From NCBI GenBank assembly GCA_041725895.1, contig JBGRQA010000024.1, positions 34,375 to 98,374 on the forward strand: DNA of 64,000 bases. Direction: 5' to 3'. Both the position numbers and the translations under genes were made by a program. The notes beneath the pieces were generated by a model, which saw only the letters and a program-made list of their open reading frames with translations, was not told where the DNA came from and did no database searches. Positions 44,401 through 53,439 of this stretch are shown one piece after another; position 1 is the stretch's first letter, and every line of letters begins with the position of its first letter. Source of the DNA: JBGRQA01 sp041725895 (GTDB lineage Bacteria; Bacteroidota; Bacteroidia; Bacteroidales; Marinifilaceae).

Positions 44401-44702
44401 AACAACTGAATTCCGCAGTTCAGTGCGGTTTGTCCACCAAAAGCCAGCATAATTCCGTCGGGTTTCTCCTTTTGAATTACCTGCTCTACAAAATAGGGAG
44501 TAACCGGCAAAAAATAAATCTGATCGGCAATTCCTTTGGAGGTTTGTACCGTAGCAATGTTTGGGTTAATCAAAACCGTTTTGATTCCCTCTTCCTTCAT
44601 GGCTTTCAGAGCCTGCGATCCGGAATAATCAAATTCACCAGCTTCACCAATCTTTAGGGCTCCAGACCCCAATACCAATACCTTTTTTATATCTTGAATC
44701 AT
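41463..44702 (-). CDS. carB: Carbamoyl-phosphate synthase large subunit
   Basis: Makes carbamoyl phosphate from bicarbonate, ammonia (from CarA) and two ATP, for arginine and pyrimidine synthesis. The 1079 residues hold two ATP-grasp halves: the first opens KVLVLGSGALKIGEAGEFDYSG, the second has VIVLGSGAYRIGSSVEFDW. Both contain the glycine-rich loop GGQTALN / GGQIPNN. The C-terminal allosteric region is present. Spacing of 125 bases separates it from carA, and it closes the arginine cluster. Confidence 0.95.
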   Translation of the reverse strand: MIQDIKKVLVLGSGALKIGEAGEFDYSGSQALKAMKEEGIKTVLINPNIATVQTSKGIADQIYFLPVTPYFVEQVIQKEKPDGIMLAFGGQTALNCGIQLFEQGILEKYNLQVLGTPIQTIIQTEDREIFANKLKEIDVKTPKSLAVNSVDEALKASKEIGFPVIVRAAFTLGGQGSGFCNNVEELKELATNAFAYSNQILVEESIKGWKEVEYEVVRDAYDNCITVCNMENFDPLGIHTGESIVVAPSQTLTNSEYHKLRALAIKIIRHMGVVGECNVQYAFDPHSEDYRVIEVNARLSRSSALASKATGYPLAFVAAKLGLGYALHELKNAVTQTTTACFEPALDYVVCKIPRWDLNKFEGVTKEIGSSMKSVGEVMAIGKNFEEAIQKGLRMIGQGMHGYVGNVHSKFEDVEKELANPTDMRIFAIAQAMEHGYTIDQIHDLTKIDKWFLSKLEHIMQIKAGLKQAGSLENLSDQLLKEAKTYGFSDFQVARFVFDPEATQMEDYLLKVRNHRKALGIIPYVKQIDTLAAEYPAQTNYIYLTYSGQEHDIDYNGDDQSVIVLGSGAYRIGSSVEFDWCSVNALNGVNKAGLRSVMINYNPETVSTDYDVCDRLYFDELSFERVLDIIDLETPRGVIVSVGGQIPNNLAMRLHKAGVKVLGTSPLSIDRAENRQTFSSMLDDLKIDQPRWKELTSIDAIDEFIEEVGFPVLIRPSYVLSGAAMNVVSNHEELGHFLDLAAQVSKQYPVVVSEFIQEAKEIEIDAVAKNGEVVIDAISEHVEFAGVHSGDATLVFPPQKIYFETIRRIRKIAKKIAKELNITGPFNMQLLAKDNEIKVIECNLRASRSFPFVSKVMDFNLIETATTAMLDLPLEHNMPSMFDLEHIGVKASQFSFSRLSKADPVLGVDMSSTGEVGCLGNDYYDAVLKSMISVGYTVPKKNVLISSGPIRSKIELLKSSKMLVDRGFNIFATKGTAKFLEENGVPAEIVGWPDEEGKTTALDLIRDRKVDLVINIPKNLTKNELNNDYTIRRSAIDYNIPIVTNARLASAFIYAICKKRPEDLSIQSFSEYVDTKSEW

Positions 44703-44827
44703 GATTTTTCTAATTACAATGTTTAATTCTATTAGGACATTTTCATTTAGGGAAAAGCTTCAAGCCCCAAGTAGCAAGCTTCAAGCGATTCAACTCCTCG
44801 CCCAAAATTCAATTCAATAAATAAACT

Positions 44828-45913
44828 CTAAGAATTCTTCTTGTACTCCTCCATTAACTTAATGAAGTCATCGAAAAGAAATTCCGTATCGGTTGGTCCG
44901 CTGGATGCTTCCGGGTGGAACTGAGAGGCAAAGAAGGGCTTGGATTTGTGCTTGATTCCCTCACAGGTATTGTCGTTGGCATTCACAAACAATGGTTCCC
45001 ATTCACCGGATAGAGAATCCATGTTAATGGCATACCCATGGTTCTGGGAGGTAATGTAACAACGCTTGGTTCCTTGAAGCAAGACTGGCTGGTTGTGACT
45101 TCTATGTCCGTACTTCAACTTGTAGGTATCCGCTCCAGAGGCCAGGGCCATCAACTGTGTACCCAAACAGATTCCCATAATTGGACGATCCTGCTTGAAT
45201 ACTTTCTGCAGATTTGCTATAGCTGCGGTATTCTGCTTTGGATCACCGGGACCGTTAGATATGAATAGTCCGTCGTATTCCTCCTTGCTAAAATCATAGT
45301 CGTGTGGAACACGAATAACAGTTGTATCGCGCTTCAACAAGCATCGAATGATGTTGTTTTTCACACCACAATCCACCAGCATCACCTTGTGCTTTCCATT
45401 CCCGTATACTTTCTTCTCCGGAGTACTTACCTGGGCTACCAGGTTCTCCTGATTGGGATCGTGCCACTCGGGCTCCTGCTCTTCGAAAACAATCTTGGCC
45501 AACATACTTCCCTCTTCACGCAACTTTTTGGTCAAGGCACGGGTATCAATGCCGTAAATCCCGGGAATTTTGTGCTGCTTCATCCAGTCCGAAAGGCTCA
45601 AACTGGCATTCCAGTGACTGAACTCCTCGGTGTAATCGGATACAATAAAGGCTGCCACCTGAATCTTCTCCGACTCATAAAAACGAAACATCTCGTCCTC
45701 CTTCAGGGTCCCTGGTACACCATAGTTCCCAATCAGAGGGAAGGTAGCGACCAGAATCTGCCCTTTGTAGGATGGATCCGTCAAACTCTCAGGATAACCT
45801 GTCATTGCAGTGTTAAACACGATCTCACCGGCTACTGATCCGGCATGCCCAAATGAGGTTCCAACATATTCGGAACCATCCTTCAAAATCAACTTGGCTG
45901 TTAATTGCAACAT
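44828..45913 (-). CDS. carA: Carbamoyl-phosphate synthase small subunit
   Basis: Glutamine amidotransferase subunit (361 aa). N-terminal domain has the synthase signature FNTAMTGYPESLTDPSYKGQ. The C-terminal GATase has the nucleophile cysteine in IMGICLGTQLMAL and the His-Glu of FHPEASSGP. Supplies ammonia to CarB. It follows argH behind a terminator and an inverted repeat, so it may be transcribed from its own promoter. Confidence 0.95.
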   Translation of the reverse strand: MLQLTAKLILKDGSEYVGTSFGHAGSVAGEIVFNTAMTGYPESLTDPSYKGQILVATFPLIGNYGVPGTLKEDEMFRFYESEKIQVAAFIVSDYTEEFSHWNASLSLSDWMKQHKIPGIYGIDTRALTKKLREEGSMLAKIVFEEQEPEWHDPNQENLVAQVSTPEKKVYGNGKHKVMLVDCGVKNNIIRCLLKRDTTVIRVPHDYDFSKEEYDGLFISNGPGDPKQNTAAIANLQKVFKQDRPIMGICLGTQLMALASGADTYKLKYGHRSHNQPVLLQGTKRCYITSQNHGYAINMDSLSGEWEPLFVNANDNTCEGIKHKSKPFFASQFHPEASSGPTDTEFLFDDFIKLMEEYKKNS

Positions 45914-45963
45914 AAATTGTTTTTATAAAATGGTTATAATTTGAAGTTGTCTTTTCTTGGTTT

Positions 45964-46048
45964 AACTCTTCCAGGTCGTTCCGACTCTGGAAGGTCTTTG
46001 GCTTTTTGGGGTTTCAACCTTCCAGAGTCCAGAGGACCTGGAAGAGTT
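45964..46048. repeat. Long imperfect inverted repeat between argH and carA
   Basis: AACTCTTCCAGGTC...ACTCTGGAAGGT (45964-45995) is complementary to AACCTTCCAGAGTC...GACCTGGAAGAGTT (46016-46048) with a few mismatches, leaving a 20-base loop. Could be a MITE-like insertion or an mRNA structure separating argH from carA expression. Confidence 0.8.
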
Positions 46049-46056
46049 GCAACCAT

Positions 46057-46082
46057 AAAAAACCCCGATAGCAATACCGGGG
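46057..46082 (-). terminator. Terminator of argH
   Basis: CCCCG and CGGGG pair across a 10-base loop and are followed by TTTTTT on the minus strand, eight bases past the argH stop. Splits the arg genes from carAB. Confidence 0.75.
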
Positions 46083-46090
46083 CAATGGAA

Positions 46091-47428
46091 TTAAATACGA
46101 TCTAAAAGATTCATGTAGGCTTCCTTGGTTTTATGGAAATTGAAATCAGAGAAAATCTTCAGCATCTTCTGGTTGATCTTGTCGTTACACAAATTACCAA
46201 TACTACCCTCATGTACATAATCGGCATCTCCCTTATACTGAAATTCTCCCTTCTCTACAGTCTTTGCCACCTCTTTGTATGCATCTCTAAAAGGGATCCC
46301 TTCCAATACCAAGCGATTCACCTCCTCCACAGTAAACAGATACTTGTATTTCTCATCCGATACAATATCCTTATTGATTTTCACCTCCTGAAGCATTTCA
46401 CGAGTCATTTCAATACAGGCTATCAACTTATCAAAAGCTGGCATAAAAAACTCCTTAGTTAATTGGTAATCCCTATGGTAGCCAGATGGCAAATTGGAAG
46501 TTACCGCTTGAATTTGGGCCGGCAGCATCTGCAACGCATTGGCATGGGCACGAATCATCTCGAACACATCCGGGTTCTTCTTGTGCGGCATAATACTGCT
46601 ACCAGTAGTTAAGTGATCCGGAAAGCTTAGAAAATTGAAGTTCTGGCCATTGTACAAGCAGGCATCCATGGCCAATTTGCCAAGAGTACTGGCTAAATTA
46701 GCCAAAGCGGACAAAACGGTAAACTCCATTTTCCCCCTTCCCATCTGGGCATACACCACATTATAGCTCAAATTATCAAAGCCTAGCAAATCGGTGGTCA
46801 TCTGACGGTCCAGAGGGAATGAAGATCCATACCCTGCTCCTGAACCCAGTGGATTTTGGTTCACTACTTTATAAGCGGCCTGTAACACCATTAAATCATC
46901 AGTAATGCTCTCAGCATAGGCTCCAAACCAAAGCCCAAAGGAGGAAGGCATAGCAACCTGGAGGTGTGTATAGCCGGGCATTAATACATCCTTATAATTC
47001 TGACTTTTTTCCTGCAATAGATCAAATAGAGAACGTGCTTCACGTACAATCTCCTCCAATTTGTTCCGTGTGAAGAGTTTCAGGTCAAGTAGAACCTGGT
47101 CATTCCGGGAACGTCCACTATGGATCTTTTTTCCTACATCACCCAACTCCTGGGTCAATAGATATTCTATTTGTGAATGCACATCCTCAATATCATCCTC
47201 TATTACAAAAGTTTCGTTCTTAATGGAAGAGTAAATCTTGCGTAACTCTTCCTGAATCATTTTCAACTCCTTCTTCTCCAAAAGTCCAATGGATTCCAGC
47301 ATTTCGATGTGAGCCAACGAGCCCAATATATCAAATGCGGCCAACTGAAGGTCCAGTTCCCGGTCCATACCAACGGTAAACTGCTCAATTTTCTTATCTA
47401 CTTGAATTCCTTTATCCCAAAGTTTCAT
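46091..47428 (-). CDS. argH: Argininosuccinate lyase
   Basis: Last step of arginine synthesis, cleaving argininosuccinate to arginine and fumarate. The family signature is GSSIMPHKKNPDVFEM, and the catalytic HSRGSNDQ-type loop reads HSGRSRNDQ. Length 445 aa. It lies downstream of argE (102-base gap) and ends at a terminator. The C-terminal region is present, so the gene is full length. Confidence 0.94.
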   Translation of the reverse strand: MKLWDKGIQVDKKIEQFTVGMDRELDLQLAAFDILGSLAHIEMLESIGLLEKKELKMIQEELRKIYSSIKNETFVIEDDIEDVHSQIEYLLTQELGDVGKKIHSGRSRNDQVLLDLKLFTRNKLEEIVREARSLFDLLQEKSQNYKDVLMPGYTHLQVAMPSSFGLWFGAYAESITDDLMVLQAAYKVVNQNPLGSGAGYGSSFPLDRQMTTDLLGFDNLSYNVVYAQMGRGKMEFTVLSALANLASTLGKLAMDACLYNGQNFNFLSFPDHLTTGSSIMPHKKNPDVFEMIRAHANALQMLPAQIQAVTSNLPSGYHRDYQLTKEFFMPAFDKLIACIEMTREMLQEVKINKDIVSDEKYKYLFTVEEVNRLVLEGIPFRDAYKEVAKTVEKGEFQYKGDADYVHEGSIGNLCNDKINQKMLKIFSDFNFHKTKEAYMNLLDRI

Positions 47429-47530
47429 CTGTACTAATATTATTGTCTGTTGCTTTTAATCAATTTTGTTAATTCTCTAGCTCTATATTCTTAAATATGA
47501 GTTGCAAACTTTTCCTAAGCCCTTAATTTA

Positions 47531-48601
47531 CTAAATATTTAGCCTTAGGCCATTTAATAGCTCAAAGTATTTTTCTATTCCTCCCTTAATTTCATGCAAA
47601 TAAATAAATTCATCTGCCGTATGCGATCTTGCAGAATCCCCAGGACCCAGTTTCAGGGTTGGAAATCCCTTCATAATGGCCTGATCTGAAGTTGTTGGAG
47701 AACCGTAGTACCCCATACCCAAATTCAATCCTGCCTGTATCAATGGGTGTTCCAATTCAATGCCAGAAGAATTCATCCTGAACGACCGGGCTTTAGCTTC
47801 ACTTTGCAAATTTTGGGCGACAAAATCATACACCTCCTGGTTACTGTACTTCTCATTGGTTCGTACATCCACAACAAATTTGCATAAATCCGGCACAACA
47901 TTATGCTGATGCCCTGCATCAATCTGAGTTACTGACATCTTCACAGGCCCCAGCAAATCAGACTCCTTAGGAAAGCAATAGTTATTAATCCATTCAATAT
48001 CTTTCAGAGCTATAGATATGGCGTTTACCCCTTCATTTCGTGCTGCATGTCCCGATTTTCCTTTGGCGTAACAGTCCAATACCATCAATCCTTTTTCGGC
48101 AATAGCCATCTCCATAAGGGTTGGTTCCCCAACAATACCCACATCGATTCGGCCCAATTCCTCCTGCACACATTCAAATCCATTGAATCCTGAAATTTCC
48201 TCTTCGGCAGACGCCACAAACAGCCTATTGTACTCCTGAGGCTTTTCCTCCAAAGCCAGAAAAGCAGCCATCAAAGATACAAGGCATCCACCTGCATCAT
48301 TGCTTCCCAAGCCGTATAGCCTTCCTTCCTCAACCAGGGGTGAAAATGGATCTTTGTTCCACTGTCCTGTTGGCTTCACCGTATCTAGATGAGAATTCAT
48401 TAATAGCGTTGGTCTTCCCTCCTGATAATCCTTGCTGAAAGCCCAAACATTATTCTGTTTCCGATACACCTTGTAACCAAATCCCATCAGTTTTTTCTCC
48501 ATTACATCGGCCACCTTTTTTTCCTCCTTACTGAAGGAAGGTATTTGGATCAACTCTTGTAATGTTTCTTTCGCTATGGTGTAGTATTTTTCCAAATTCA
48601 T
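47531..48601 (-). CDS. argE: M20 acyl-ornithine/citrulline deacylase (ArgE-like)
   Basis: Metal-dependent deacylase of 356 aa. The metal residues lie in LMNSHLDTVKP and in the later SAEEEISGFNG, with the GVGEP-like segment IVGEPTLMEMA. In Bacteroidota this gene works on N-acetyl- or N-succinyl-citrulline or ornithine; the exact acyl group cannot be decided from sequence. It lies 11 bases after argB and 100 bases before argH. Confidence 0.85.
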   Translation of the reverse strand: MNLEKYYTIAKETLQELIQIPSFSKEEKKVADVMEKKLMGFGYKVYRKQNNVWAFSKDYQEGRPTLLMNSHLDTVKPTGQWNKDPFSPLVEEGRLYGLGSNDAGGCLVSLMAAFLALEEKPQEYNRLFVASAEEEISGFNGFECVQEELGRIDVGIVGEPTLMEMAIAEKGLMVLDCYAKGKSGHAARNEGVNAISIALKDIEWINNYCFPKESDLLGPVKMSVTQIDAGHQHNVVPDLCKFVVDVRTNEKYSNQEVYDFVAQNLQSEAKARSFRMNSSGIELEHPLIQAGLNLGMGYYGSPTTSDQAIMKGFPTLKLGPGDSARSHTADEFIYLHEIKGGIEKYFELLNGLRLNI

Positions 48602-48612
48602 ATCAACAGTTC

Positions 48613-49398
48613 TTATTGGACTTGTTCAACAATTTGCGTTCCCATGCTACCCCCACTTTGCATTTGCAAGAGATTGCCAATCACAACCTCCTGAACCCCT
48701 GAGTCTACTGCATGAAAAGCATTGTGCGTTTTGGGTAACATTCCCTGGGAAATAATTCCTGTACTCTTCAACAGATTGTATCTTTCCTTATCTAAAATGG
48801 ATAGAACCGATTCATCATTCTCCGAATCCAGAAGCACACCTCCTTTTTCGAAACTGTACATCAACTTCACCTTATAGAAGGGACTCATTGCAATTGCCAA
48901 CTCCGTAGCAATAGTATCCGCATTGGTATTCAGCAGCTGACCTTTCCCGTCATGCGTCAAGGGGGCAACTACCACCACTTTATTGGAATCCACAAGCTTA
49001 CTCAGTTCCAATGAATTCACCTTCAGAACATCTCCAACAAAGCCAAAATCAATACTAGCATGCTGTCTCTTTTTTGCCTGAATCAGGTTCAAATCCGATC
49101 CACACAGGCCAATGGCATCCAATCCCTTTGCCTGTAGAGCAGCCACAAGGTTCTTATTCACCAGTCCGGCATATACCATCGTCACCAATTTCAGTGTTTC
49201 CGCATCAGTAACTCTTCGTCCTTCCACCATTTGGGGTTCAATCCCCAATTGAGGTGCCAGTTGGGTGGCCATATTTCCACCACCGTGCACCAACATGATC
49301 TTCCCTGGTAATCCAACAAAAGCATCCAGAAAATCATTCAGAGCTTCCGGTTGATCTATCACCTTTCCGCCTATTTTAACGATTGTTAGCTGTTGCAT
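48613..49398 (-). CDS. argB: N-acetyl(or succinyl)glutamate kinase
   Basis: Amino-acid kinase (261 aa). N-terminal VKIGGKVID and VHGGGNMATQL loops bind the nucleotide and acyl-glutamate, followed by NTNADTIATELA. It overlaps argD by 13 bases, indicating translational coupling. Second step of the acylated arginine pathway. Confidence 0.92.
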   Translation of the reverse strand: MQQLTIVKIGGKVIDQPEALNDFLDAFVGLPGKIMLVHGGGNMATQLAPQLGIEPQMVEGRRVTDAETLKLVTMVYAGLVNKNLVAALQAKGLDAIGLCGSDLNLIQAKKRQHASIDFGFVGDVLKVNSLELSKLVDSNKVVVVAPLTHDGKGQLLNTNADTIATELAIAMSPFYKVKLMYSFEKGGVLLDSENDESVLSILDKERYNLLKSTGIISQGMLPKTHNAFHAVDSGVQEVVIGNLLQMQSGGSMGTQIVEQVQ

Positions 49399-50528
49399 AC
49401 CTCTACTGTTTGAGTTACTTTACTAAATGCACACAAAAACTGCTGTGCTTCTTCTATTGTGATGCCCAACGGTGGCAATAATCTTAATGTTTCTTTTCCT
49501 GAGGCACCAGTAAAGATTCCATGCTCTTTCAGGAGTTGTGTCCGAATTTGTGGCATCTCCTCCAGATCAATACCGATCATTAGGCCTTTACCTCTCACCG
49601 CCTTTACAGAATTCAATTTCTGAAGCTCCTCAACAAGGTAGGTTCCCATCTTTGTTGCATTCTCCAATAAGCTCTCCTCCTCCAGTATTTCAAGTACAGC
49701 CAATCCTGCGGCACAAGCCAAATGGTTGCCACCAAAGGTGGTTCCCAACATGCCTTTTTTTGCCTCTACATCAGGAGAAATTAAGACTCCTGCGATGGGA
49801 AAACCATTTCCCATTCCCTTGGCAACAGTTATCACATCGGCTTTTATTCCGGCATGCTGGTGGGCAAAGAACTTTCCGGTTCTTCCGTATCCGGATTGTA
49901 CTTCATCCAGTATCAAAACAGCTCCGTAAGTATCGCAAAGCGAGCGTGCACTCTTCAGGAATTCTGCAGTAGGTTCTACAACACCATTCACTCCCTGAAT
50001 ACCTTCAATGACCACTCCGGCGCAATCCCGATATTTCAAATGATTCTCAAGAGCTATAGCATCATTCATCTCTATGAACTCCACATTATGCGCAGCATTA
50101 ACAGAGGAGGCTAAAGTAGGATTGTCAGTCATGGCCAGAGCTCCACTGGTTCTTCCATGAAAGGCTCCTTTTATGGCGATTACCTTCTTTTTACCTGTAT
50201 GAAAACCGGCCAACTTCAAAGCATTTTCATTGGCTTCTGCTCCGGAATTACAAAGGAACAGCTTATACTCATTGTATCCTGATACTTTGCCCAACTTACA
50301 GGCCAGTTTGGCTTGCAAGCTGTTTTTTACCGCATTGGAATAGAAGCCCAGGCACTGTAGCTGGTTCTCCAATCGGAAAATATAGTGCGGATGGCTGTGA
50401 CCTATTGAAATCACTCCGTGGCCTCCATAAAAATCCAGGTATTCGTTTCCTTTTTCGTCCAGTAGGTTGGCACCTTTGCCTGCTACCAGTTCTATATCGT
50501 AATTACTATATACATCAAATAATTGCAT
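49386..50528 (-). CDS. argD: Acyl-ornithine aminotransferase
   Basis: PLP-dependent class III aminotransferase (380 aa). Cofactor lysine in VAKGMGNGFPIAG, Asp of the PLP ring in ILDEVQSGYGRTG, and GGHG/SGAEANENALK near the N-terminus. Converts the semialdehyde made by ArgC to acyl-ornithine. Tightly packed between argC (11 bases) and argB (overlap). Confidence 0.93.
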   Translation of the reverse strand: MQLFDVYSNYDIELVAGKGANLLDEKGNEYLDFYGGHGVISIGHSHPHYIFRLENQLQCLGFYSNAVKNSLQAKLACKLGKVSGYNEYKLFLCNSGAEANENALKLAGFHTGKKKVIAIKGAFHGRTSGALAMTDNPTLASSVNAAHNVEFIEMNDAIALENHLKYRDCAGVVIEGIQGVNGVVEPTAEFLKSARSLCDTYGAVLILDEVQSGYGRTGKFFAHQHAGIKADVITVAKGMGNGFPIAGVLISPDVEAKKGMLGTTFGGNHLACAAGLAVLEILEEESLLENATKMGTYLVEELQKLNSVKAVRGKGLMIGIDLEEMPQIRTQLLKEHGIFTGASGKETLRLLPPLGITIEEAQQFLCAFSKVTQTVEVCNS

Positions 50529-50539
50529 GATCTTTCTTT

Positions 50540-51505
50540 TTAAAATCCAACCGGTTTCAATCCCAAACCCATATCTTCAGGCAATCCAAACATCAAGTTC
50601 AGATTTTGTACTGCCTGCCCGGAAGCTCCCTTGATCAAGTTGTCAATTACAGAGATGAGCATCAATTTATTTCCAAATTTCGCTGGATAAACCAGACATT
50701 TGTTGGTATTGACTACCTGTTTAACGTCAGGAACCTGATCCACCACATTCACAAAAGGATGCTCAGCGTAATACTTCTCATAAGCCTGTATGGCCTCCTC
50801 CTGACTCCACTCACATTCGGTGTAAAGGGTAGCCATAATTCCACGACTGAAATTCCCCCTTACGGGGATGAAATTGATCTCCTTCTCAAAATCGGGCTGC
50901 AGCTGATTCACACTCTGCTTTATTTCAGCCAAATGCTGGTGAGAAAAGGGTTTGTAAACCGCTACATTATTGTTTTTCCAGCTAAAATGGGAAGTTGGTG
51001 TAGGGGCCTGACCAGCCCCGGTAGAACCGGTAATGGCATTCACATGCACCTCTTCTTTTAACATTCCCTGGTTTGCCAGGGGAAGCAACGCCAATTCGAT
51101 AGCAGTGGCAAAACAACCAGGGTTGGCTACCTTACTGGCATTTGAAATATTTGTACGGTTTAGCTCAGGCAGACCGTACAAAAAGTCATGCGATACGGAT
51201 TTAATCCGATAATCATGGCTCAGATCGATGATTTTTAACACTTCGGGCAAATTCTGCTCCTGCAGGTAAGCCTGGGATTTTCCATGGCCCGAACAAAGGA
51301 AGATCACCTCAACCTCCTCAAAATCGGGTTCCGAAAATAGTAGCTTAGTATCTCCAATTAAATCCCTATGCACAGCAGTTACAGGCTCACCCATATGGCT
51401 GTTACTATGAACAAATTTGATCTCTACACCAGGATGCCACAACAATATTCTGATCAGTTCTCCGGCTGTATAGCCAGCACCTCCTACGATTCCAACTTTT
51501 ACCAT
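50540..51505 (-). CDS. argC: N-acyl-gamma-glutamyl-phosphate reductase
   Basis: NADP-dependent reductase (321 aa). The Rossmann loop is GIVGGAGYTAGELIR and the active-site cysteine lies in VANPGCFATAIELAL; a basic loop HQHLAEIKQ is present. Third step of acylated arginine synthesis. Follows argG by 49 bases. Confidence 0.93.
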   Translation of the reverse strand: MVKVGIVGGAGYTAGELIRILLWHPGVEIKFVHSNSHMGEPVTAVHRDLIGDTKLLFSEPDFEEVEVIFLCSGHGKSQAYLQEQNLPEVLKIIDLSHDYRIKSVSHDFLYGLPELNRTNISNASKVANPGCFATAIELALLPLANQGMLKEEVHVNAITGSTGAGQAPTPTSHFSWKNNNVAVYKPFSHQHLAEIKQSVNQLQPDFEKEINFIPVRGNFSRGIMATLYTECEWSQEEAIQAYEKYYAEHPFVNVVDQVPDVKQVVNTNKCLVYPAKFGNKLMLISVIDNLIKGASGQAVQNLNLMFGLPEDMGLGLKPVGF

Positions 51506-51554
51506 TTTTTTCGTTTTAAGAGTTCGGTCAGGACATGTCCTGACCCTATTAATA

Positions 51555-52757
51555 CTATAATTGCGACTCGTTTACGGTATAGTAAATCTTCATCGAGTTG
51601 GCCAGAATATTGGTGAATCCCTTCACATCATCGGCTGTCCAGCCTTCGTTGCTCTCGCCATATTTCCCAAAGGCATCGCTCATCAGGTCGTTTGGCGAGG
51701 TAATCCCTTCCACCTCAAAGTACCGTGGATACAGCATCAGAATAGCTGTCCCGTTTACGGTCTTCTGTGAATCCTCCAGAAAGGCTTCAATGTTTCGCAT
51801 CACCGGTTCCAGGTACTGTGCTTCGTGCAGCAACATACCATACCAGTTGGAAAGCTGTTCTTTCCAATGCATTTGCCATTTGGAAAGTGTGTATTTCTCC
51901 AGGGTTTCATGAGCTTTCAGGATCATCAACGGAGCAGCAGCTTCAAAAGCAACCCGCCCCTTGGTTCCGATAATGGTATCACCGATATGCATATCTCGTC
52001 CTATGCCATAGACTCCTCCAATGGATTGGATTTCCTTGATTGCATCCAGTGGGTTATCGTAGTTCACTCCATTAACGCTCACAACCTGTCCCTGCTCAAA
52101 ACCAATCTCCAGTTTTGTAGGCTCTGTTTTCATCACTTGTGATGGATAAGCCTCTTCAGGAAGCCCTTGACTGGAAGAAAGAGTCTCTTTTCCTCCAATA
52201 CTTGTTCCCCAGATACCTGCATTGATAGAGTACTGCATCTTATCAAAGTTAGCCGTTACTCCATTCTTTTTCAGGTAGTCAATTTCAGTCTCCCGACTCA
52301 ATTCCATATCCCTGGTTGGTGTAATAATTTCAGCATTGGGCGACATGATTTTAAAAATCAGATCGAACCGAATTTGATCGTTCCCTGCCCCAGTGCTACC
52401 GTGAGCAATGTAATCGGCTCCAATTTGGTGCGCATACTGGGCAATTGCCATAGCCTGAAAAGCTCTCTCCGAACTTACAGACAATGGATATGTATTGTTC
52501 TTCAATACATTGCCCATAATCATGTATTTGATGCATTTTTCGTAGTATTCCTGGGTAACATCCAAAACGGTGTGTTCTTTTACACCCAGTTGCTTTGTTT
52601 TCTGTTCAATATCTTCCAGCTCCTCTGGACTGAATCCACCGGTATTTCCCAATACGGTGTAAACTTCCATATTTAACTCCTTAGAAAGGTAAAGGGCACA
52701 ATAAGTTGTATCTAATCCTCCACTATATGCCAGTACTACTTTTTTCTTATCAGTCAT
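51555..52757 (-). CDS. argG: Argininosuccinate synthase
   Basis: PP-loop ATP pyrophosphatase of 400 aa, which joins citrulline and aspartate. The PP motif is LAYSGGLDTTYCA; STGAGNDQIRFD and SIGGKETLSSSQG regions are recognisable. It is second in the operon, behind the GNAT gene (106-base gap). Both argG and argH are present here, but no transcarbamylase (argF) is. Confidence 0.94.
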   Translation of the reverse strand: MTDKKKVVLAYSGGLDTTYCALYLSKELNMEVYTVLGNTGGFSPEELEDIEQKTKQLGVKEHTVLDVTQEYYEKCIKYMIMGNVLKNNTYPLSVSSERAFQAMAIAQYAHQIGADYIAHGSTGAGNDQIRFDLIFKIMSPNAEIITPTRDMELSRETEIDYLKKNGVTANFDKMQYSINAGIWGTSIGGKETLSSSQGLPEEAYPSQVMKTEPTKLEIGFEQGQVVSVNGVNYDNPLDAIKEIQSIGGVYGIGRDMHIGDTIIGTKGRVAFEAAAPLMILKAHETLEKYTLSKWQMHWKEQLSNWYGMLLHEAQYLEPVMRNIEAFLEDSQKTVNGTAILMLYPRYFEVEGITSPNDLMSDAFGKYGESNEGWTADDVKGFTNILANSMKIYYTVNESQL

Positions 52758-52863
52758 CTTGTTGTAATTTTTTTGATTTGTTTACTACTAATTGATCTTA
52801 ATTTTCAGTCCTTACAGGACATTCTTCTTCCTCGTACCCAGTATCCTGAACTAATCCATTTTG

Positions 52864-53421
52864 CTATTTTTTAGGATCGAACAACATTCCTGTGCACAAA
52901 CACATACGTTGCCTGGTTCGCTGCAGAATATCGTAATTCACGCAGCCCATGCAACCTTTCCAAAAGGTTTCGTCTTGTGTTAATTCGGAAAATGTTACCG
53001 GTTTGTACCCCAACTCGGAGTTGATTTTCATCACCGGTAAACTGGTGGTTAGACCAAAGATTTTTGCTTCGGGGAACCGCTTTCTGGATAATTCAAAGGC
53101 CTTGCTTTTAATGGTTTTGGCGAGTCCGTGTTCACGGTAATTCGGATTTACAATCAAACCTGAATTGGCTACATACTTACCATGTTCCCAGGTTTCTACA
53201 TAACAAAATCCAATCGGGTTTTCCCCATCCATGGCAATGATTGCCTTCCCTTCCAGGATCTTCTGAGAAATATATTCAGGTTTTCTTTTGGCAATCCCCG
53301 TACCCCTTATTTTTGCAGCGGTAGCAATCATCTCACAAATCTGACTGGAAAGCACTATGTGTTGTATTCCAGCTTCGATGACTTTAATTTGATGTTGTAT
53401 TTGGGTTGATGTCTCTATCAT
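52864..53421 (-). CDS. GNAT acetyltransferase, probable ArgA-like acylglutamate synthase
   Basis: First gene of the arginine operon (185 aa). Acetyl-CoA site: IVNPNYREHGLAKTI, a V/I-x-x-x-x-R-x-x-G-x-A type motif, and LTTSLPVMKINSELGYKPV forms the C-terminal part of the fold. An unusual cysteine-rich tail follows (GCMGCVNYD ... MCLCTG). In Bacteroidota arginine operons a GNAT gene in this place is often considered to perform the first step, acylation of glutamate, as no classical ArgA or ArgJ is present; this is family inference. Its ATG is 18 bases behind leader ORF 4. Confidence 0.75.
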   Translation of the reverse strand: MIETSTQIQHQIKVIEAGIQHIVLSSQICEMIATAAKIRGTGIAKRKPEYISQKILEGKAIIAMDGENPIGFCYVETWEHGKYVANSGLIVNPNYREHGLAKTIKSKAFELSRKRFPEAKIFGLTTSLPVMKINSELGYKPVTFSELTQDETFWKGCMGCVNYDILQRTRQRMCLCTGMLFDPKK

Positions 53422-53439
53422 TTTTGTTCTTTAATAATA

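Noticed and set aside
41623..45838. Many open frames antisense to carB and carA
   Set aside because: Shadows of highly conserved genes; no independent evidence.
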